Positions 21,600 through 32,650 of a DNA stretch of 64,000 nt are shown piece after piece (position 1 is the stretch's first letter; every line of letters starts with the position of its first letter). Below the pieces are notes generated by a model. The model was not told the origin of the DNA. It ran no database searches and worked only from the letters and a program-made list of their open reading frames with translations. Made by a program: the position numbers and the translations under genes. This stretch comes from Sphaerosporella brunnea. Lineage: Eukaryota > Ascomycota > Pezizomycetes > Pezizales > Pyronemataceae. The DNA lies in contig VXIS01000205.1 of assembly GCA_008704415.1 (NCBI GenBank), positions 1-64,000 of the forward strand. Direction: 5' to 3'.

Positions 21600-22290
21600 T
21601 TCTGGGGCGGGGGAATTTTGGACGGCATATGGGAAGTGGGGACCAAGTATGTGGTGGATTATCATATTTGCCGATGCAGCGCGCGTCTTGGAACGCGGCG
21701 GAATTTGGAGGATCAGAAGCAAGGCACGGGGGTACTGGATGTGTTCTATTGGCATTGCGTGGGTTTTCGGGACGGCATATGGGAAGAGGGTTCCAAGTAT
21801 GTGGTGGATTATCATATTTGCCGATGCAGCGCCCGGCTTGGACCGCTGCGGAATTTGCAGGATGAGAAGCATGGTACGCGGTGTATTCTATTGGCATTAC
21901 GTGGGTATCCGGGACGGGAGATGGGAAGACGGTAACCAGTTTGTGGTGTATTATAATATTTGCCGATGAGCGGCCCGGGTGATGAGGAACAAGGCACGGT
22001 GGGAGAGTTGTATTGTGTTGGAATTGCTTGGGTATTCGAGAAGAGGCGACCAGGTGTGCGGTGTATCATCATAGTCGTGGGAGGGTTGTATTCTATTGGC
22101 ATTGCGTGGGTACTAAGGACTGTATACGCGAAGAGAGCAACCAGTATGTGGTGTATTATAATATTTTCCGACGAGCGGGCGTGACGATGAGGAGCAGGTC
22201 ATGGTGGGAGAGTTGTATTGTTTTGGCATTACGTGGGTATTCGGGACGGGCGATGGGAAGAGGGTAACCAGTATGTGCTCCATCATCACC
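21600..22290. repeat. Degenerate tandem array downstream of the 603-aa gene
   Basis: The core ccaRtatgtggtgKatta recurs at about 21643, 21793, 21935, 22050, 22141 and 22268, with associated ggcattgcgtgggt and gggacgg...atgggaag words. Spacing is irregular (150, 142, 115, 91, 127). The first two units are nearly identical; later ones carry deletions. Several frames on both strands are open only because the unit lacks stops; no protein is proposed. Confidence 0.85.
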
Positions 22291-22299
22291 CGAGTAAAC

Positions 22300-22420
22300 A
22301 TCAGTGCGGTGACCACACGGTGTGCAGTCATTCGTACAGCGCTACTGAATGTATAGTCATACGTACGTTGCAGTCAACGATTAACTGTGTGAAACACGGC
22401 GCAGTTGCTTTGATTCTATA
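22300..22420 (+). repeat. Dispersed repeat shared with 43310-43430
   Basis: Both places carry acacggtgtgcagYcRtt, agtacagcgcYactKaatg and cacggcgcagttgcttt in the same order and spacing. Neither has recognisable ends or coding potential. The other copy lies shortly after a family E fragment, so it could be part of that element's flank. Confidence 0.65.
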
Positions 22421-22624
22421 GCTCCTCCATGGGCTCCGCTCGAATCAACTTCGAAACCCTCCAGTTGCATAGTGACTCACCACTTGGTTGGGACAGAAAC
22501 CGAGTCAGGCAACGCTGTGCTCAGCATTGCGAAGCACCAGCGAGAGTCAACACAAAACCACAGGTATCTGGTCTTGTGAGCGGGTGGCGCGACTGCACAC
22601 ACTCCGGAGCTGAGGCTCGATTAT

Positions 22625-22860
22625 AAACGTCTCACGGGACATTTGGGGCACCAATACCGGTGCGACCACTGCGAGCGCATGTTCCACACCCCGGAAGCGG
22701 CGGACGGCACTGAAGGACCACGCATCGAAGTACAGCTGCCGGCTTCGTCTCGGAGGATGGTTGTCCTCAGGACGAGGAAACGATGGGATACACAAGATCG
22801 CGGAGGCTTACTGCAAAGCTTCTTCGAGAACGAAAACGCTCGAAACATGGTATTCAGTCG
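22625..22860 (+). pseudogene. Possible single zinc-finger exon remnant with frameshift
   Basis: One frame reads YRCDHCERMFHTPEAA; shifting by one base at about 22700 gives ALKDHASKYSC. Together this is C-x2-C, a central F, then L..H....C, the layout of a C2HC/C2H2 finger. The break and lack of further conserved sequence point to a relic. Chance occurrence cannot be excluded. Confidence 0.3.
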
Positions 22861-22929
22861 CATCCCTTTCGAAACATGGAAGAGCACGGGAGCTGACTCG
22901 GGTCCACAGCTTTGAGCATCGCAATGCAC

Positions 22930-23390
22930 CCAATCACCGGCTTTTCCTGGTGTGCTAGGCCGGATGTCACCGCAGGCTCACTTATGTGACGTCTTGAGGG
23001 AGCTAGCCGCGTTTCGGGGCGTGACTGAGAGTCACAGTACTGCGACATTTCCTGCCAATCTTCCTCTCGGGTAATCACCAGTCATAGAGCCGGATGGGTC
23101 ACAACGGCCAAGGAGTACAATGGAGGCCAGCCCCCAGTCTGCAACCGTTATTCATCAGGTACTACGAGTCATGATGGCAGGCCCAGTTTTCAGGCCATTG
23201 CAACTCCCCCAATCACCGGAGCAGCGGCGTTGACACCATGTGCCCCAGCCATGAAAAGGCGGATAGCACCGCACGCTCACTTGCGTGCCATCTTGAGACC
23301 GAATGTCGCTCAACCGCGAGATCTCCGGTCGGGACTCCTCTCGAGACATCACCAGTCATAGAGCCGAATGGGTCCCTAGTGTTGTCAACA
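22930..23390. repeat. Diverged tandem duplication
   Basis: Blocks about 270 bp apart share caatcaccgg, gctcactt, gtcttgag/atcttgag, and caccagtcatagagccgRatgggtc in the same order (22938-23092 and 23210-23372). On the minus strand both encode a similar start (M.REE..PE-S). The duplication is old and no function is recognised. Confidence 0.6.
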
Positions 23391-24659
23391 GCGAGCCGAA
23401 AACGGAGGGCCAGGGGTTCCCGACGGATCAAGACCCAACAAGTGCTACCGCTGCGGTTTCCCGATTGACAGCACTCGAGCACACGGGGTCACGGGTGCAG
23501 GAAACTGGTGAACCTCTCCTAGATATATTATGAGGGAATGATGTTTGAGAAGAAAGGCTTTCATGGGTGGAACTGCAATCACGGTCACGGTAGCTTGTAG
23601 GACTAAGTTATAGAATGGATTGTTAAACCTTCCGTATTGTAGCAAACCTAAATGTATTGTGGTGTCGGCACACGGCACAGGACCCTCGTAGCGATGCCCG
23701 TTTTATGGATTACATACTGAAACATCTCCCAGCTGTCTTGTTGTTGTTCGTTGCCGTGCATTGCATTGTCACCAAGACGTGAGTGGATAACACCCAATAC
23801 ACCAGCCCGTCACGCCGTCTTGGAACCCAGAAGTAGTAGGATTGCACTTTCCAAATTGCCGGTGGTACGCAGTAAAATTCCGCAGGTTCCCATGCCCACA
23901 ATACAAGCCACCATGTCGGCAGGCTAAACTGTAGGTCAACGGACTTATAATCGCTGCAGGATTAACCATAGAGACTCTTCGATCCAAAGCACCCCCACCT
24001 CAATGCGACCAGTTGGATCCCAGTCCCGTGAACATCTTCCAACTCGAAACGCACGGCTGGACGGAAGAAGGAAGTGCCAGGGGAGTTGGGCCTGGATTCA
24101 ATTGCTGCCACATAAGGTTTTTCCAGTATCCTCTTGGACGCGTCATTACCCGCAAGTTCGGAGTCACTGTGACCGATAAATGCGTATTGCTACACAATCC
24201 ATTCCTGCTGAGTTCGACATACACAATCTCGGTTCTGTCTCAAAGGAGACTAATACTTCATTGCAAAAGCAATGTCATCAACCCAGAAATTTTCGGGGTT
24301 TAGAGCCTGGTGGAATATTTTGCCGCCGCTTTGTTCAAAGTAATCTCATCCTCGCCAAATCCGAAAGACTTGGGACTCTGGAAAATTCGGACACATATCA
24401 TACCTACACTCCACCCGCGCATCGTAATCGTCCCCTGCGGCGGCGTGATATCGGCCGCGCAGCCGTCGGTACGTAGTACACCTCCGCGTGGCGAGTTCGC
24501 ATCGCGGGAACGATCGCCAGTGCAAGCCGCATGTGTACTTGCGGCAGCTCCCCGCGCCGGCCGGAATGCACAGTGGCCAGCGTGCTGTCACCACGGTTTC
24601 GCCGGATCCGCAAGACCACCCTGCCAGGTGTTTCCTTCGCCTCGCCTCCCACCGCCATG
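23391..24659. other. No recognisable gene
   Basis: Mixed composition with GC rising sharply from about 24.4 kb. A 288-codon frame begins at 24310 but is rich in R, P, S and C with no conserved pattern and is overlapped by other open frames. Confidence 0.4.
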
Positions 24660-25079
24660 CTGGCCGCGTTTGGGCGTCTGGAGTCGTCGCGTGGACTTAG
24701 GGTTCGGAACTCACGCGCCCAATCACAAGCCTTTGCCGTGCATTCGCGGCGTCCCTCGCGCACGATGGAAACGAACGAGTGGTCCTACGCGTCGGCGGGC
24801 GACCCCAGCGGGCGCGTACGCTCTGACTACTCAGTGCTGGCGGGTCTGTCGATGCCCGCGTGGCGGGCTCAGCTCCGTCCCGCGGCCGAACAGTGGATGG
24901 TGCAGAAGCGGATCCGGCGCCTGCGTACCCAGCCGGGCACCAGCAATGACTTACGCCATCTCGAGGCGGGGATGGCGGCCACGGCCTTCCAGAGCGCCGG
25001 GTGGCGGTTACGCGCAGTCCGCTTTTTACTGCCAACGGTTCCGGCCGCTTCGCCACATGAGCGGTGCCGCATTGGATGA
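24660..25079 (+). CDS. Possible coding exon in a GC-rich island, unrecognised product
   Basis: From the ATG at about 24657 a frame reads through METNEWSYASAGDPSG and LAGLSMPAWRAQLRPA, QWMVQKRIRRL to GTSNDLRHLEAGMAATAFQ, a balanced composition unlike the overlapping frames. GC is high, as in the two genes at 17.6-21.5 kb. The frame ends soon after 25020 without a clear C-terminus, so either an intron starts near 25000 or the gene is truncated. No domain is recognised. It may be a relic of the same kind of gene as the GC-rich pair. Confidence 0.33.
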   Translation: MAAFGRLESSRGLRVRNSRAQSQAFAVHSRRPSRTMETNEWSYASAGDPSGRVRSDYSVLAGLSMPAWRAQLRPAAEQWMVQKRIRRLRTQPGTSNDLRHLEAGMAATAFQSAGWRLRAVRFLLPTVPAASPHERCRIG

Positions 25080-25427
25080 AGGTAAACGATGCGGTGGCCT
25101 TGCGTGTGTCGGGTCATCGCAGAGACGGAAAGTGCATGTTGAACAGTGTGCGTCGTCGGGATCGTCCATTCGGTGATGCGGTGTACACGGACAGTGACGG
25201 ACTTCATCCACTTTGCGGGGAGCATATCCAAGGCGAGATCACCCGGCGGTAAGCAGGCAGTTCAACGACTTGACGGGAGACGGAGACCAAGCGCCATGCG
25301 TTACATCACCCGCGGTCTGAGACGCTCAAAGCTACTGGGCATAGCTGCCGCGACGAGCTTGCTTGGCAAATGCTGCTGTGCGGCGACGTTTCATCGAACG
25401 CGCGCTTAGCGTTACGCGAAAAAACCT

Positions 25428-25635
25428 GCGAGTGATGATCTGTGAGATCCATCTCGCCAAGAAGACATTCGAGTGACGATTTGTGAGATCAATTACGCCA
25501 AGAAAGCCCGCGAGTGACGATATGTGAACGACATTACGTCAAGATTACATGCGAGTGACGAAATGTGACCAAGAAAGCGCGCGGGTGATGATCTGTGAAA
25601 GCCATTACGGCAACAAAGCCCGCGAGTGACGAGAA
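25428..25635. repeat. 41-bp tandem array, first block
   Basis: The unit core gcgagtgacgatMtgtga begins at 25428, 25469, 25510, 25551, 25580 and 25621: spacing 41, 41, 41, 29, 41. The single 29-bp step is a 12-bp deletion. Between cores lies RaKccattacgccaagaa. No spacer diversity is seen, so it is a minisatellite and not a CRISPR array. Confidence 0.9.
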
Positions 25636-25840
25636 GGTGAATTCAGACGTCGGGAGCACAAAATCAATCGCTGGTGGCCACGATGGTGGTGATGACGCGC
25701 GGGTGCCGGTTATGCGTACAATCCTCTACCGCATCACATCGCTTCGCAAACCCCGCGCTGCAAACATCCGACCGCTGAACGCTACATAAAATGCCGAGTG
25801 GATATCATGATGGGCGCGGCCGCATCGGCAATCAGAAGTT
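25636..25840 (+). repeat. Dispersed repeat shared with 38880-39090
   Basis: The two regions share gacgtcg, aatcgctgg, cacgatggtgg, tgacgcgcgggKgcc, ctgcaaacatcc and gctacatMaaatgccg in the same order over about 200 bp. In this copy it separates the two 41-bp arrays. No coding signal is recognised. Confidence 0.6.
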
Positions 25841-26059
25841 CAGAACCAAACCCCGGGCCAGCAGAGTGGGCAGCGTGAGGACCAAACCCCAAACCGCCTA
25901 GAACCGCGGCCGAGGAGCGTTCTCGGCAGAGCTAAAGCGTGCCAGTGTGTTCTTGACGCGACTTCCATTCGCTGTGGCTGGCGATTTTATATGTTTAAGT
26001 TTTCGCTTCGAAGCGAGATCTCGGGAACTCTCTATTTCACCAGATAGCGGTATGTGTTA

Positions 26060-26480
26060 TAGTCGAGTAGATGGGGTATGTGCAAGCCATTGCGCCAAGA
26101 TTACGCCAAGAAGGCATGCGAGTGACGATATGTGAAAGGCATTACGCCCGCGAGTGATGATATGTGAACGACATCACGCCAAGATTACATGCGAGTGACG
26201 ATATGTGAAAGCCATTGCGCCAAGATTACGCCAAGAGGGGATGCGAGTGACGATCCGTGAAAACCATCATGCCAAGAAGACATGCGAGTGACGATCTGTG
26301 AAAGGCATTACGCCAAGAAAGCCCGCGAGTGATGATATGAAATCTATTAGGCCAAGGTTGCATGCGAGTGACGATATGTGAAAGAGATTACGCCAACATT
26401 ACGCCAAGTGACGATCCGTGAAATCCATCACGCCCAGAAGGCATGCGAGTGACGACATGTGCAAGCCATTACGCCAACGC
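26060..26480. repeat. 41-bp tandem array, second block
   Basis: About ten units with the same core as the 25.4-kb block, starting near 26118, 26151, 26191, 26243, 26284, 26324, 26364, 26407 and 26444. Two units are longer because they carry an extra 11-bp word (caagattacgc), and some are shortened. About 430 bp of other sequence separates the blocks, suggesting one array was split by an insertion or the array moved with its flank. Confidence 0.88.
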
Positions 26481-28749
26481 AGCTCTATTGAATTTGCCAC
26501 CCAACAACCCAACGTGGGCCACCGCTGCCGACTAAACTACGTCGATTGCGGCGTACGCCTCGGTATCGTGTCTATTGCGGAGGATGAGGTGCATGCTGGC
26601 CAAAAAGGCGGGGTCTGGTAGCCGCAGCCCAGCTGCATAACACAGTCGACCACGCTGCCATAATGATCCGCCCAGCTTCGAAGGTTAGTAGCCGGACTGC
26701 GATCAGTGTCCTTGGATGGGCAATGTTCACAGTATTATCCAGCCAACGAATACGCGTGTGGTTATCATCCGTCCGCCGCCAGAACCACACTGCCATCAAG
26801 TCAAGCTGGTGTGCGCAGCCGTCGGTCCGACCGGCATGCGAGCTGAAAGGCAAGTCCGGTTGCTTCATCCGCCCAACGCAGGAAGCCAGCAAGCCAACCC
26901 TAACTCCGCATTCTGCCTGCAGGCCTGGATTGAGCGTACGGGCAACCACGTGCGCCATTTTGAATTCTGCCGACCAAACCGTCCTTGCCGGCGGCCACCA
27001 GACAGATGGTATTGCAGTGGGTGTGGGCACCGCCTGTTTGAAAATGAGGTACCGCCCATCGTGATGCATACCATTGTTTAAGCCCCGGGAGAGTTGGACA
27101 CTGGGTCTGGAAGTGTAGAACTCTACGCGTGGCCGAAACGATCATAAACCACCCCCCAACGAGAGCGGCTGGCTGCAACTAGAAAGATGCAGCAAAGGAA
27201 CCGAAACGCTTACCAACGCGGAGGCGACTGCTGAGCGGCCTGTGTATTGCTTTAGTGTGGTAGAACGGGCGAGATACCCCCAACCGGAGTGGCGGCGTGC
27301 ACCGCCCCCATCCAGAATGAACAGGGAGCACGAGTGAATGATTGTCTCGCAGCAGGCGTCGATGCGTCACAAACACGGTCAGCACAAATTCGACCGTTGA
27401 AATTTATGGATACGGCGGGGTGAAACGCAGCACGACCGCTGAGCAACGCTTGCTCCCATGCGTGCAGGCTTGACTGACTTTCGGATTCTCACTGAGGAAA
27501 GGTTGAACGCGGACTATTTGCAGGAGATCATGACTCAGGGAACACACCCCCTTATGACAACGGAATTTTTATGGACAGCCATGTCGCAGCAGATTGAAAG
27601 CCACCTTCGCGGCCGTGCCGTCTGCCACCGTGGAACAGCAACAAACCACACCGACATCGACTTCGCCAGCCTTTGTACATGCCCCACAGGCGTTGCCAAC
27701 AGATCACTACTCACTTCATTACCAAGCTCTCGACAACCAAACAAGGAAGCAACACACCAACGGCGTGCATTGGCTGGCCCACGTGATGGCCGCAGCCGAG
27801 ACGGATCCTCGAGCAGAGGTGTTCGTGGCGATCTTCATTAATCTCCATTTTCGCCTGCAGCATGCACCAGAGCCTGTCGTGGCTCACCGAAATGCTCGCT
27901 TTTTCGGTCGCTTTGCCAACACGTGGCCACCTGAGCAGGCACGCATGCAAGGCTACACGCAGCCTTTCTCCGTCGGAACAGCAGCCAGGCGGAAAAGGTA
28001 AACTCCTTTGTGCAATAAACTGTGCAGTGGTTCTGTGCAGGAGGCAATCGTGGGGGAGCTTTGCCCCTACCACGGGCGAAACGTTTTTATAACACGCATG
28101 TACACAAAGCAGATGGATTTACACCATGCAAGGCAACTGTTGGTGACAACCCGCGTATGTTGCTGCTGTTGATTGGGTAAGATGTTGACAGGGAGGCGCC
28201 GGAGAATCACCGATACCTTCGCTTCGATTGATACACGGCTTCAACAGCCGATGACTGAAGCTGTGCCAGCCGTTGGCCTGTGGCCACTTCCTCATCAAGA
28301 TGCCCACCCACGGGCATACCGCGGTTCGAGAAGCTGAAGAGGCGTCGCTGCTGCGTACCCTGTAGATATGCTCTGCCGTACATACTCACTTGACAACGAA
28401 ATTGGCAAGATTGCGTGCTGCATTGTCGGGTTCAAAAGGTGTGGCATTGGCAATGATGGGCCTCAATCAGGCCTACCGCTGGTGGGAGTGAACAAGATGC
28501 GCCGCGCAGAATGGGTGGTGGAAACCTAGAGCGCAGTTCAATCAAGCGAGAACTTTCATGACCCAGATTGGGTGGGGCAGGATGCAGTGTGTATGTGGCC
28601 CTTTGCACGGGGAAGTGGATGCAGAACACTCTCGCCCATGTACTTCCCTTGCCCTTTTTTCTTTCTCGTTGAGATACACACATTACAACCATCTCTGCCG
28701 CTAGACGGTATAACAATTTGATCCCGAAAGCCACAGGACACCCCGCTGG
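26481..28749. other. No recognisable gene
   Basis: Open frames of 120-165 codons exist on both strands at 26572-27081, overlapping in several frames, and at 27458-28001. None has a domain or is clearly favoured over its overlaps. The plus-strand stretch ending at 28001 (HWLAHVMAAAETDPRAEVF) has protein-like composition but no partner. No RNA gene or transposon end is seen. Confidence 0.4.
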
Positions 28750-29060
28750 GCCATCCTACATAACAACCATCAATGGGGGGATAGATTTGAATACAGGAGA
28801 AGCATAAGCGTTCTTTGTTGCCCTATATCTGAAAGTTTGAGCTCATTCCATACAGAGTAAAAGCCGTTAGCAAATTTTGACCCGGACAGCCGCACAACCC
28901 CGGGTATTTCCACCTCACATCACAACCATCCCTGGGAGGATAGAATTGAATCCAGGAAAGGCATGAGCGCCCTTTGATGCCTATATCTGTACCTTTGGGC
29001 TAATTCCAGAGAGGGTAATGGCCAGTATTATATTTTGCCCCCCGAGAGCCACGGGTGGCA
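28750..29060. repeat. Diverged tandem duplication of about 158 bp
   Basis: Units starting near 28758 and 28916 share acaaccatc, ggatagaWttgaatMcagga, gcataagcg/gcatgagcg, cctatatctg and attttg in order. Roughly three quarters of positions agree by eye. Noncoding. Confidence 0.65.
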
Positions 29061-29229
29061 GGCCTAACATAGCATGTGGCCCGCGAGCTGCAAGAGTGCA
29101 GGACTATGCAAAGCACACACTACCAATATGGATGCCGCCAGGCCATTGGGAAGGAGCGAAGGCAGGCTCACCGCTGAATGTCCCATCCTTGCTCGTGGGC
29201 CTTTGGCAGCGCGACATCAGTCTTCAGTG

Positions 29230-29694
29230 TGTAACGGGGACAGTTGGAGGGTAGGTTCAAGAGGCCTAAGGTACTCGTGCAGGTCGGAGTTGGAGTCGGG
29301 GTGGCGGTCCGAACATGAGGTTCGGAGACCAGGTTCTGAGACGACCTTCGGAGACGAGATTCGGAGACAAGGTTCCGAGTCGGAATCCGGAGAACTAGAT
29401 TCGAGAGGTGCCAATAACGAGGTTTTTAGAAGATCGAGAGAGGTGTGAACAGAAGTACTTAGATTGAAACACAAAGGTTCAGTGAAGAGAACAAGAAAGA
29501 AAGAACGAGAACAGAACAAAGCTACCTGTTGAAAGTAGACGAGGTTTTGGCGGTTAAGCATAGGCGAGGTTGTAGAGGATGGTGATGGATGGGAAAGGTG
29601 GTTGAATCATCTATCTAAGAAGCTCATCTCAGTACATATATATACCCTTGCAATCCGTACCTGATATCACTCGGTATTCCATCACGGTATGTCA
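29230..29694 (-). repeat. LTR-like sequence, minus orientation
   Basis: Read on the minus strand it starts TGACATACCG right after a purine stretch (GGAGGAG), has a TATA-like box (GGGTATATATATG) about 50 bp in, and ends CCCCGTTACA, giving TG...CA ends and about 465 bp. The downstream part contains gttctcttcactgaacctttgt, also present at 60.45 kb. Flanking 5-mers (cagtg, ctcct) do not match, so it is not a clean solo LTR. Confidence 0.42.
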
Positions 29695-30185
29695 CTCCTC
29701 CAATCAGATTTCTTGTGTGGCATGTTGAGGTTTGCTTTTGATAATGTTCGGGGCTGCTGATATACACCTGTCGGCAGGATTGGCTGCTGAATGTGCAGCA
29801 TGTTCTGGATGTGCTGCGGCATCTGCGGCTGCTGCGTCTGTATTTCTCCAGATTCCCTCTTCAAACCTGCACTTCTTATCACCAAACAAGAGATTTCCAA
29901 ACATATTATCATTTTGACTTGCAGGAAGGTAACCGATCAACGTGCCCGCTGTAACTCATTGAAATCAATCCCTCCTATCCTGTGTATACCCGCTCAACCA
30001 CGAAGTCCGCCCCCTAACAACACAGCCACGCAGCCATTTCCTTAAACCCAGGCGTCTGCACGACAATGAGCGACACCTTTGAAGTGGGTATTGCGTGACA
30101 TTGGGCGTGGAGGTGCCGATGGGCCGCTCTCCCTTGCAAATTGCTGCTGGAAAAAAGAATCATAATATGTAAAGACGAAGCTGAT
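29695..30185 (-). other. Possible internal LTR-element sequence with a Gln-rich frame
   Basis: On the minus strand 29682-29912 encodes a Q/P-rich stretch (TQQPQMPQHIQNMLHIQQP). It directly precedes the LTR-like sequence, so it may be the end of the internal region of that element, but no gag, protease, RT or integrase motif is seen. Confidence 0.25.
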
Positions 30186-31062
30186 CTGGTGTGATAGTTT
30201 GTTTGTTTGTGTCAATCATATTTGGTCTGGCCGCGTGCGGCCATGATATATAGATAACACAGAATTCTCGCTGCCCCTAGGCCCACGTCCTACTGTGGGG
30301 TCTGGTCCTCCGAAGGAAATAAGTCAAGAAAATCGCACCCGATATAGCACACCAAGGATTTTGTTTCAACCATATTGTGTTCGACAGCTTGCGGCCATGA
30401 CATGTGGTACAAGAAGAGACTATGCTACCTCCCGGGTTATACGAGACCCGCGACCGGGGCCTGCGGCTCTTCTAAGGAGATAGACAAAGGAAAGCGCACC
30501 GGATGATACACACACACAAAGGAAAAAAAAAGACAAAAGCTGGAGGTCGTTACATGGTGCCCTTGTCGGGCCAGCATAACCACACCAAGGAGATTCGTAG
30601 ACAGGCAAAGGAAACGGACAAAGGAGAGGGACAGCATCAAGCACAACACATTCAGGCCCGTTCCCACTTTGGTGCTGCCTAGGAAAGCCAGGACCGCCTC
30701 CGTACAGCGCTCATTACATAGTAAGACCCTAATCGGGGTATTCATCCGTCCGCTCCTTTTTGCCTCCTTTGTAGCCTCCCCCAACAGGCTTCCATCGTAC
30801 TGCCTTCTCCTTGCGCCAACGGGTGCAGAACTTGAACAGACGATCCCTTGTTTGAACTGGTTTACCAGACCACAACCAGCATTTGTCGTCTTCTCTTCTG
30901 TTGGTCTAGTGCAGGTAGGACGCCGTCGTGCTTTGGTTAGCTTGTGCTGATAGAATCGCGAGGCGATTGTGTTTTGGCGCTCTGGATGCCACCGGATCGA
31001 GTTTGCCTGTCCCGTTTGCCTTGTATTACGCCGGAGGTAGACAGTGCTTTCGTAGCCAAGCG

Positions 31063-31876
31063 CAGGGCGCTCAAAAGTTCGGCCAGTCCGGCTTTGAGCG
31101 CGGCCTGAACCAGACAGATTGAAACAGGCTTTTGAAATCACGGCTCATTTGGACCACGCTTTTTGGATCTAGGCCCAGGCGCCTACAAGCACCCGCCAGG
31201 CTCATATGTACCAGGCGCCCGGCGGGTCTGCCAGGTATCTGTAGTTTTTTGCTGACACATACATCAAGAAAAGAAACGTGAACGCGAGATACATGAACGC
31301 CAGATACAGATCCTGAAGGACCTCCAGCTACCCCTCGATGTCCGCCGCCCGCCGTTCCAGGTCACCCAGCATACGCTCAACCTGCTGAATTCGAGAACCC
31401 GCCCCATATACCAGATCTTCCCTCGCCCAGCATTTGAGGCGTCCTATAGCTTCGGTGGCATCGTCTCTCCAGGAACCCCGCTAATCCGTAATCGTGTATC
31501 AACCCCTGGGAATTGTTAGTGATGCTTCCATCGTCACCAACTTCACAGGATTCCCTCACCCACTTGGAAGATTTGTCAGTATACCGACAGCGTTGTTGTT
31601 TTGCGGGTGGATCGACCAGTCTTTTGATTGCAATCGACGCTGTACCTGCGGCGGAACGAGCACCGGACGATTAGCGCTTTTCGTGTCCCTGCGTTCGGCA
31701 AAACGACCGACCCGACCTTGATTCAGGATACCGGGCACCGGCCGGCATCTGTCAGATATCCAGGTTTTTCCTATGTCGGCACGAACCTATTGCGCCTGCC
31801 ACATCACCGGCCCGACCTGACCCACTCCGTGAGGCCCCGTTTGACCTGGCCGCCGGCCGCAGTATTGACCGCACTG
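31063..31876 (+). mobile_element. hAT-A element, 814 bp, with perfect 8-bp TSD
   Basis: The left end is CAGGGCGCTCAAAAGTTCGG; the right end on the other strand is CAGTGCGGTCAATACTGCGG. They are diverged versions of the hAT-A termini. GCCAAGCG is present at 31055-31062 and 31877-31884 without mismatch. The internal order matches the 50789-51283 copy (reverse orientation). No transposase is recognised, so it is non-autonomous. It lies inside the minus-strand LINE and splits its coding region. Confidence 0.9.
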
Positions 31877-31884
31877 GCCAAGCG

Positions 31885-32415
31885 TCGCGGTCGTGTAGCT
31901 TAGGGAAACCTTGGTGGCCGGGGATCCATCGGTACTCAGCTGTCCACCCTCCAAATCGGAGCGTCAGCGATCTTAGCGACCAGCCATTGGCCTGGACCGG
32001 GAGTGTCGTGTTGTAGTCTCCGCAGGGCAGCCTGCGCATCCGCGAAGATGCGGACGCTTCCGCTGGACACATTTGCGGGTACGCGGTGCTGAGCCAGGTT
32101 GAGGCTGGCGGCGATGCCGAAGGGCGCCGCATCATATGCTTACGTATTCTTGCCCACGTACCTGGTGATACTGACCCACCTTGCTGCGTGCTCGCTGTCG
32201 TGGGTGACCGCAGACAAGCCGCAGTCTCCAGCCTATATCCATCTGAGCAGACAGCACTTGCGCGCTCGGTGGGGGCCTACCACATCGCGGCAGACTGTTT
32301 CGCAGCCTGCTTTGATTCCATAACGACGCGGCCGTGGAGTTGGGCGCACACTGCGGCGCCTGGTTCGAGAGCTGAAGGCTGGGTGGGGATTGCGGCGGCT
32401 AGTCTTCTGTTGTGA
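31885..32415 (-). pseudogene. LINE RNase H domain remnant
   Basis: The minus frame carries SVRIFADAQAALRRL (second acidic motif, D in ADAQAAL) and, in another frame, EYRWIPGHQG (the late W.PGH.G motif). Two frames are needed, so it is broken. RNase H in Tad1/I-type LINEs lies C-terminal to RT; the RT part is not found upstream of 32415, so the copy is 5'-truncated or diverged beyond recognition. Confidence 0.65.
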
Positions 32416-32650
32416 CAGTTAATATATCAGTGGGTTTATGCGTTAAACCGAACAAAATCACACTGGTGGATCCTGCGTTCACTATCTGTTTTCTTTTCAG
32501 CGCTATGCAAGTTATTTGTTCTGTAAACCTACACAATGCCACCTACCTAGTTTGGTGTCTCCGGGCCCTGACATTACGTCTCCAAATATGGGAGCAGACC
32601 ACGAGTCTGGGTTTCCCAGAAGGCACCATTGTAGCCTAGGCAGATGTGCG

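Larger units (their letters stand above)
30190..32415 (-). mobile_element. LINE copy F/G: 3' half of a non-LTR retrotransposon, split by a hAT-A element
   Basis: On the minus strand the order is RNase H (32415-31885, with EYRWIPGHQG), interruption by hAT-A (31063-31876), then the continuation (31054 downwards) with a degraded CCHC knuckle region, ERCTEAVLAFLGSTKVG near 30690, a 3' UTR and the hairpin tail near 30400-30355. A second, short LINE 3' UTR with its own hairpin tail (ggccgcacgcggcc on the minus strand) follows head to tail at 30357-30190. RT is absent or unrecognisable, and several frameshifts are present in the continuation. The interrupting element's 8-bp TSD falls exactly at the junction, so the LINE was here first. 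Confidence 0.8.

Noticed and set aside
20983..21897. 304-codon minus-strand frame over the 3' part of the 603-aa gene and the satellite
   Set aside because: Open only because the 135-bp repeats and the satellite unit lack stops on that strand; it crosses from gene to satellite.
25428..26480. Possible CRISPR-like array
   Set aside because: Eukaryotic context, contiguous degenerate 41-bp units, no unique spacers.
26572..27069. 165-codon minus-strand frame
   Set aside because: Two plus-strand frames of similar length overlap it and none shows a motif; composition effect.
29230..29694. Solo LTR with target duplication
   Set aside because: Flanking 5-mers cagtg and ctcct differ; kept only as an LTR-like sequence.
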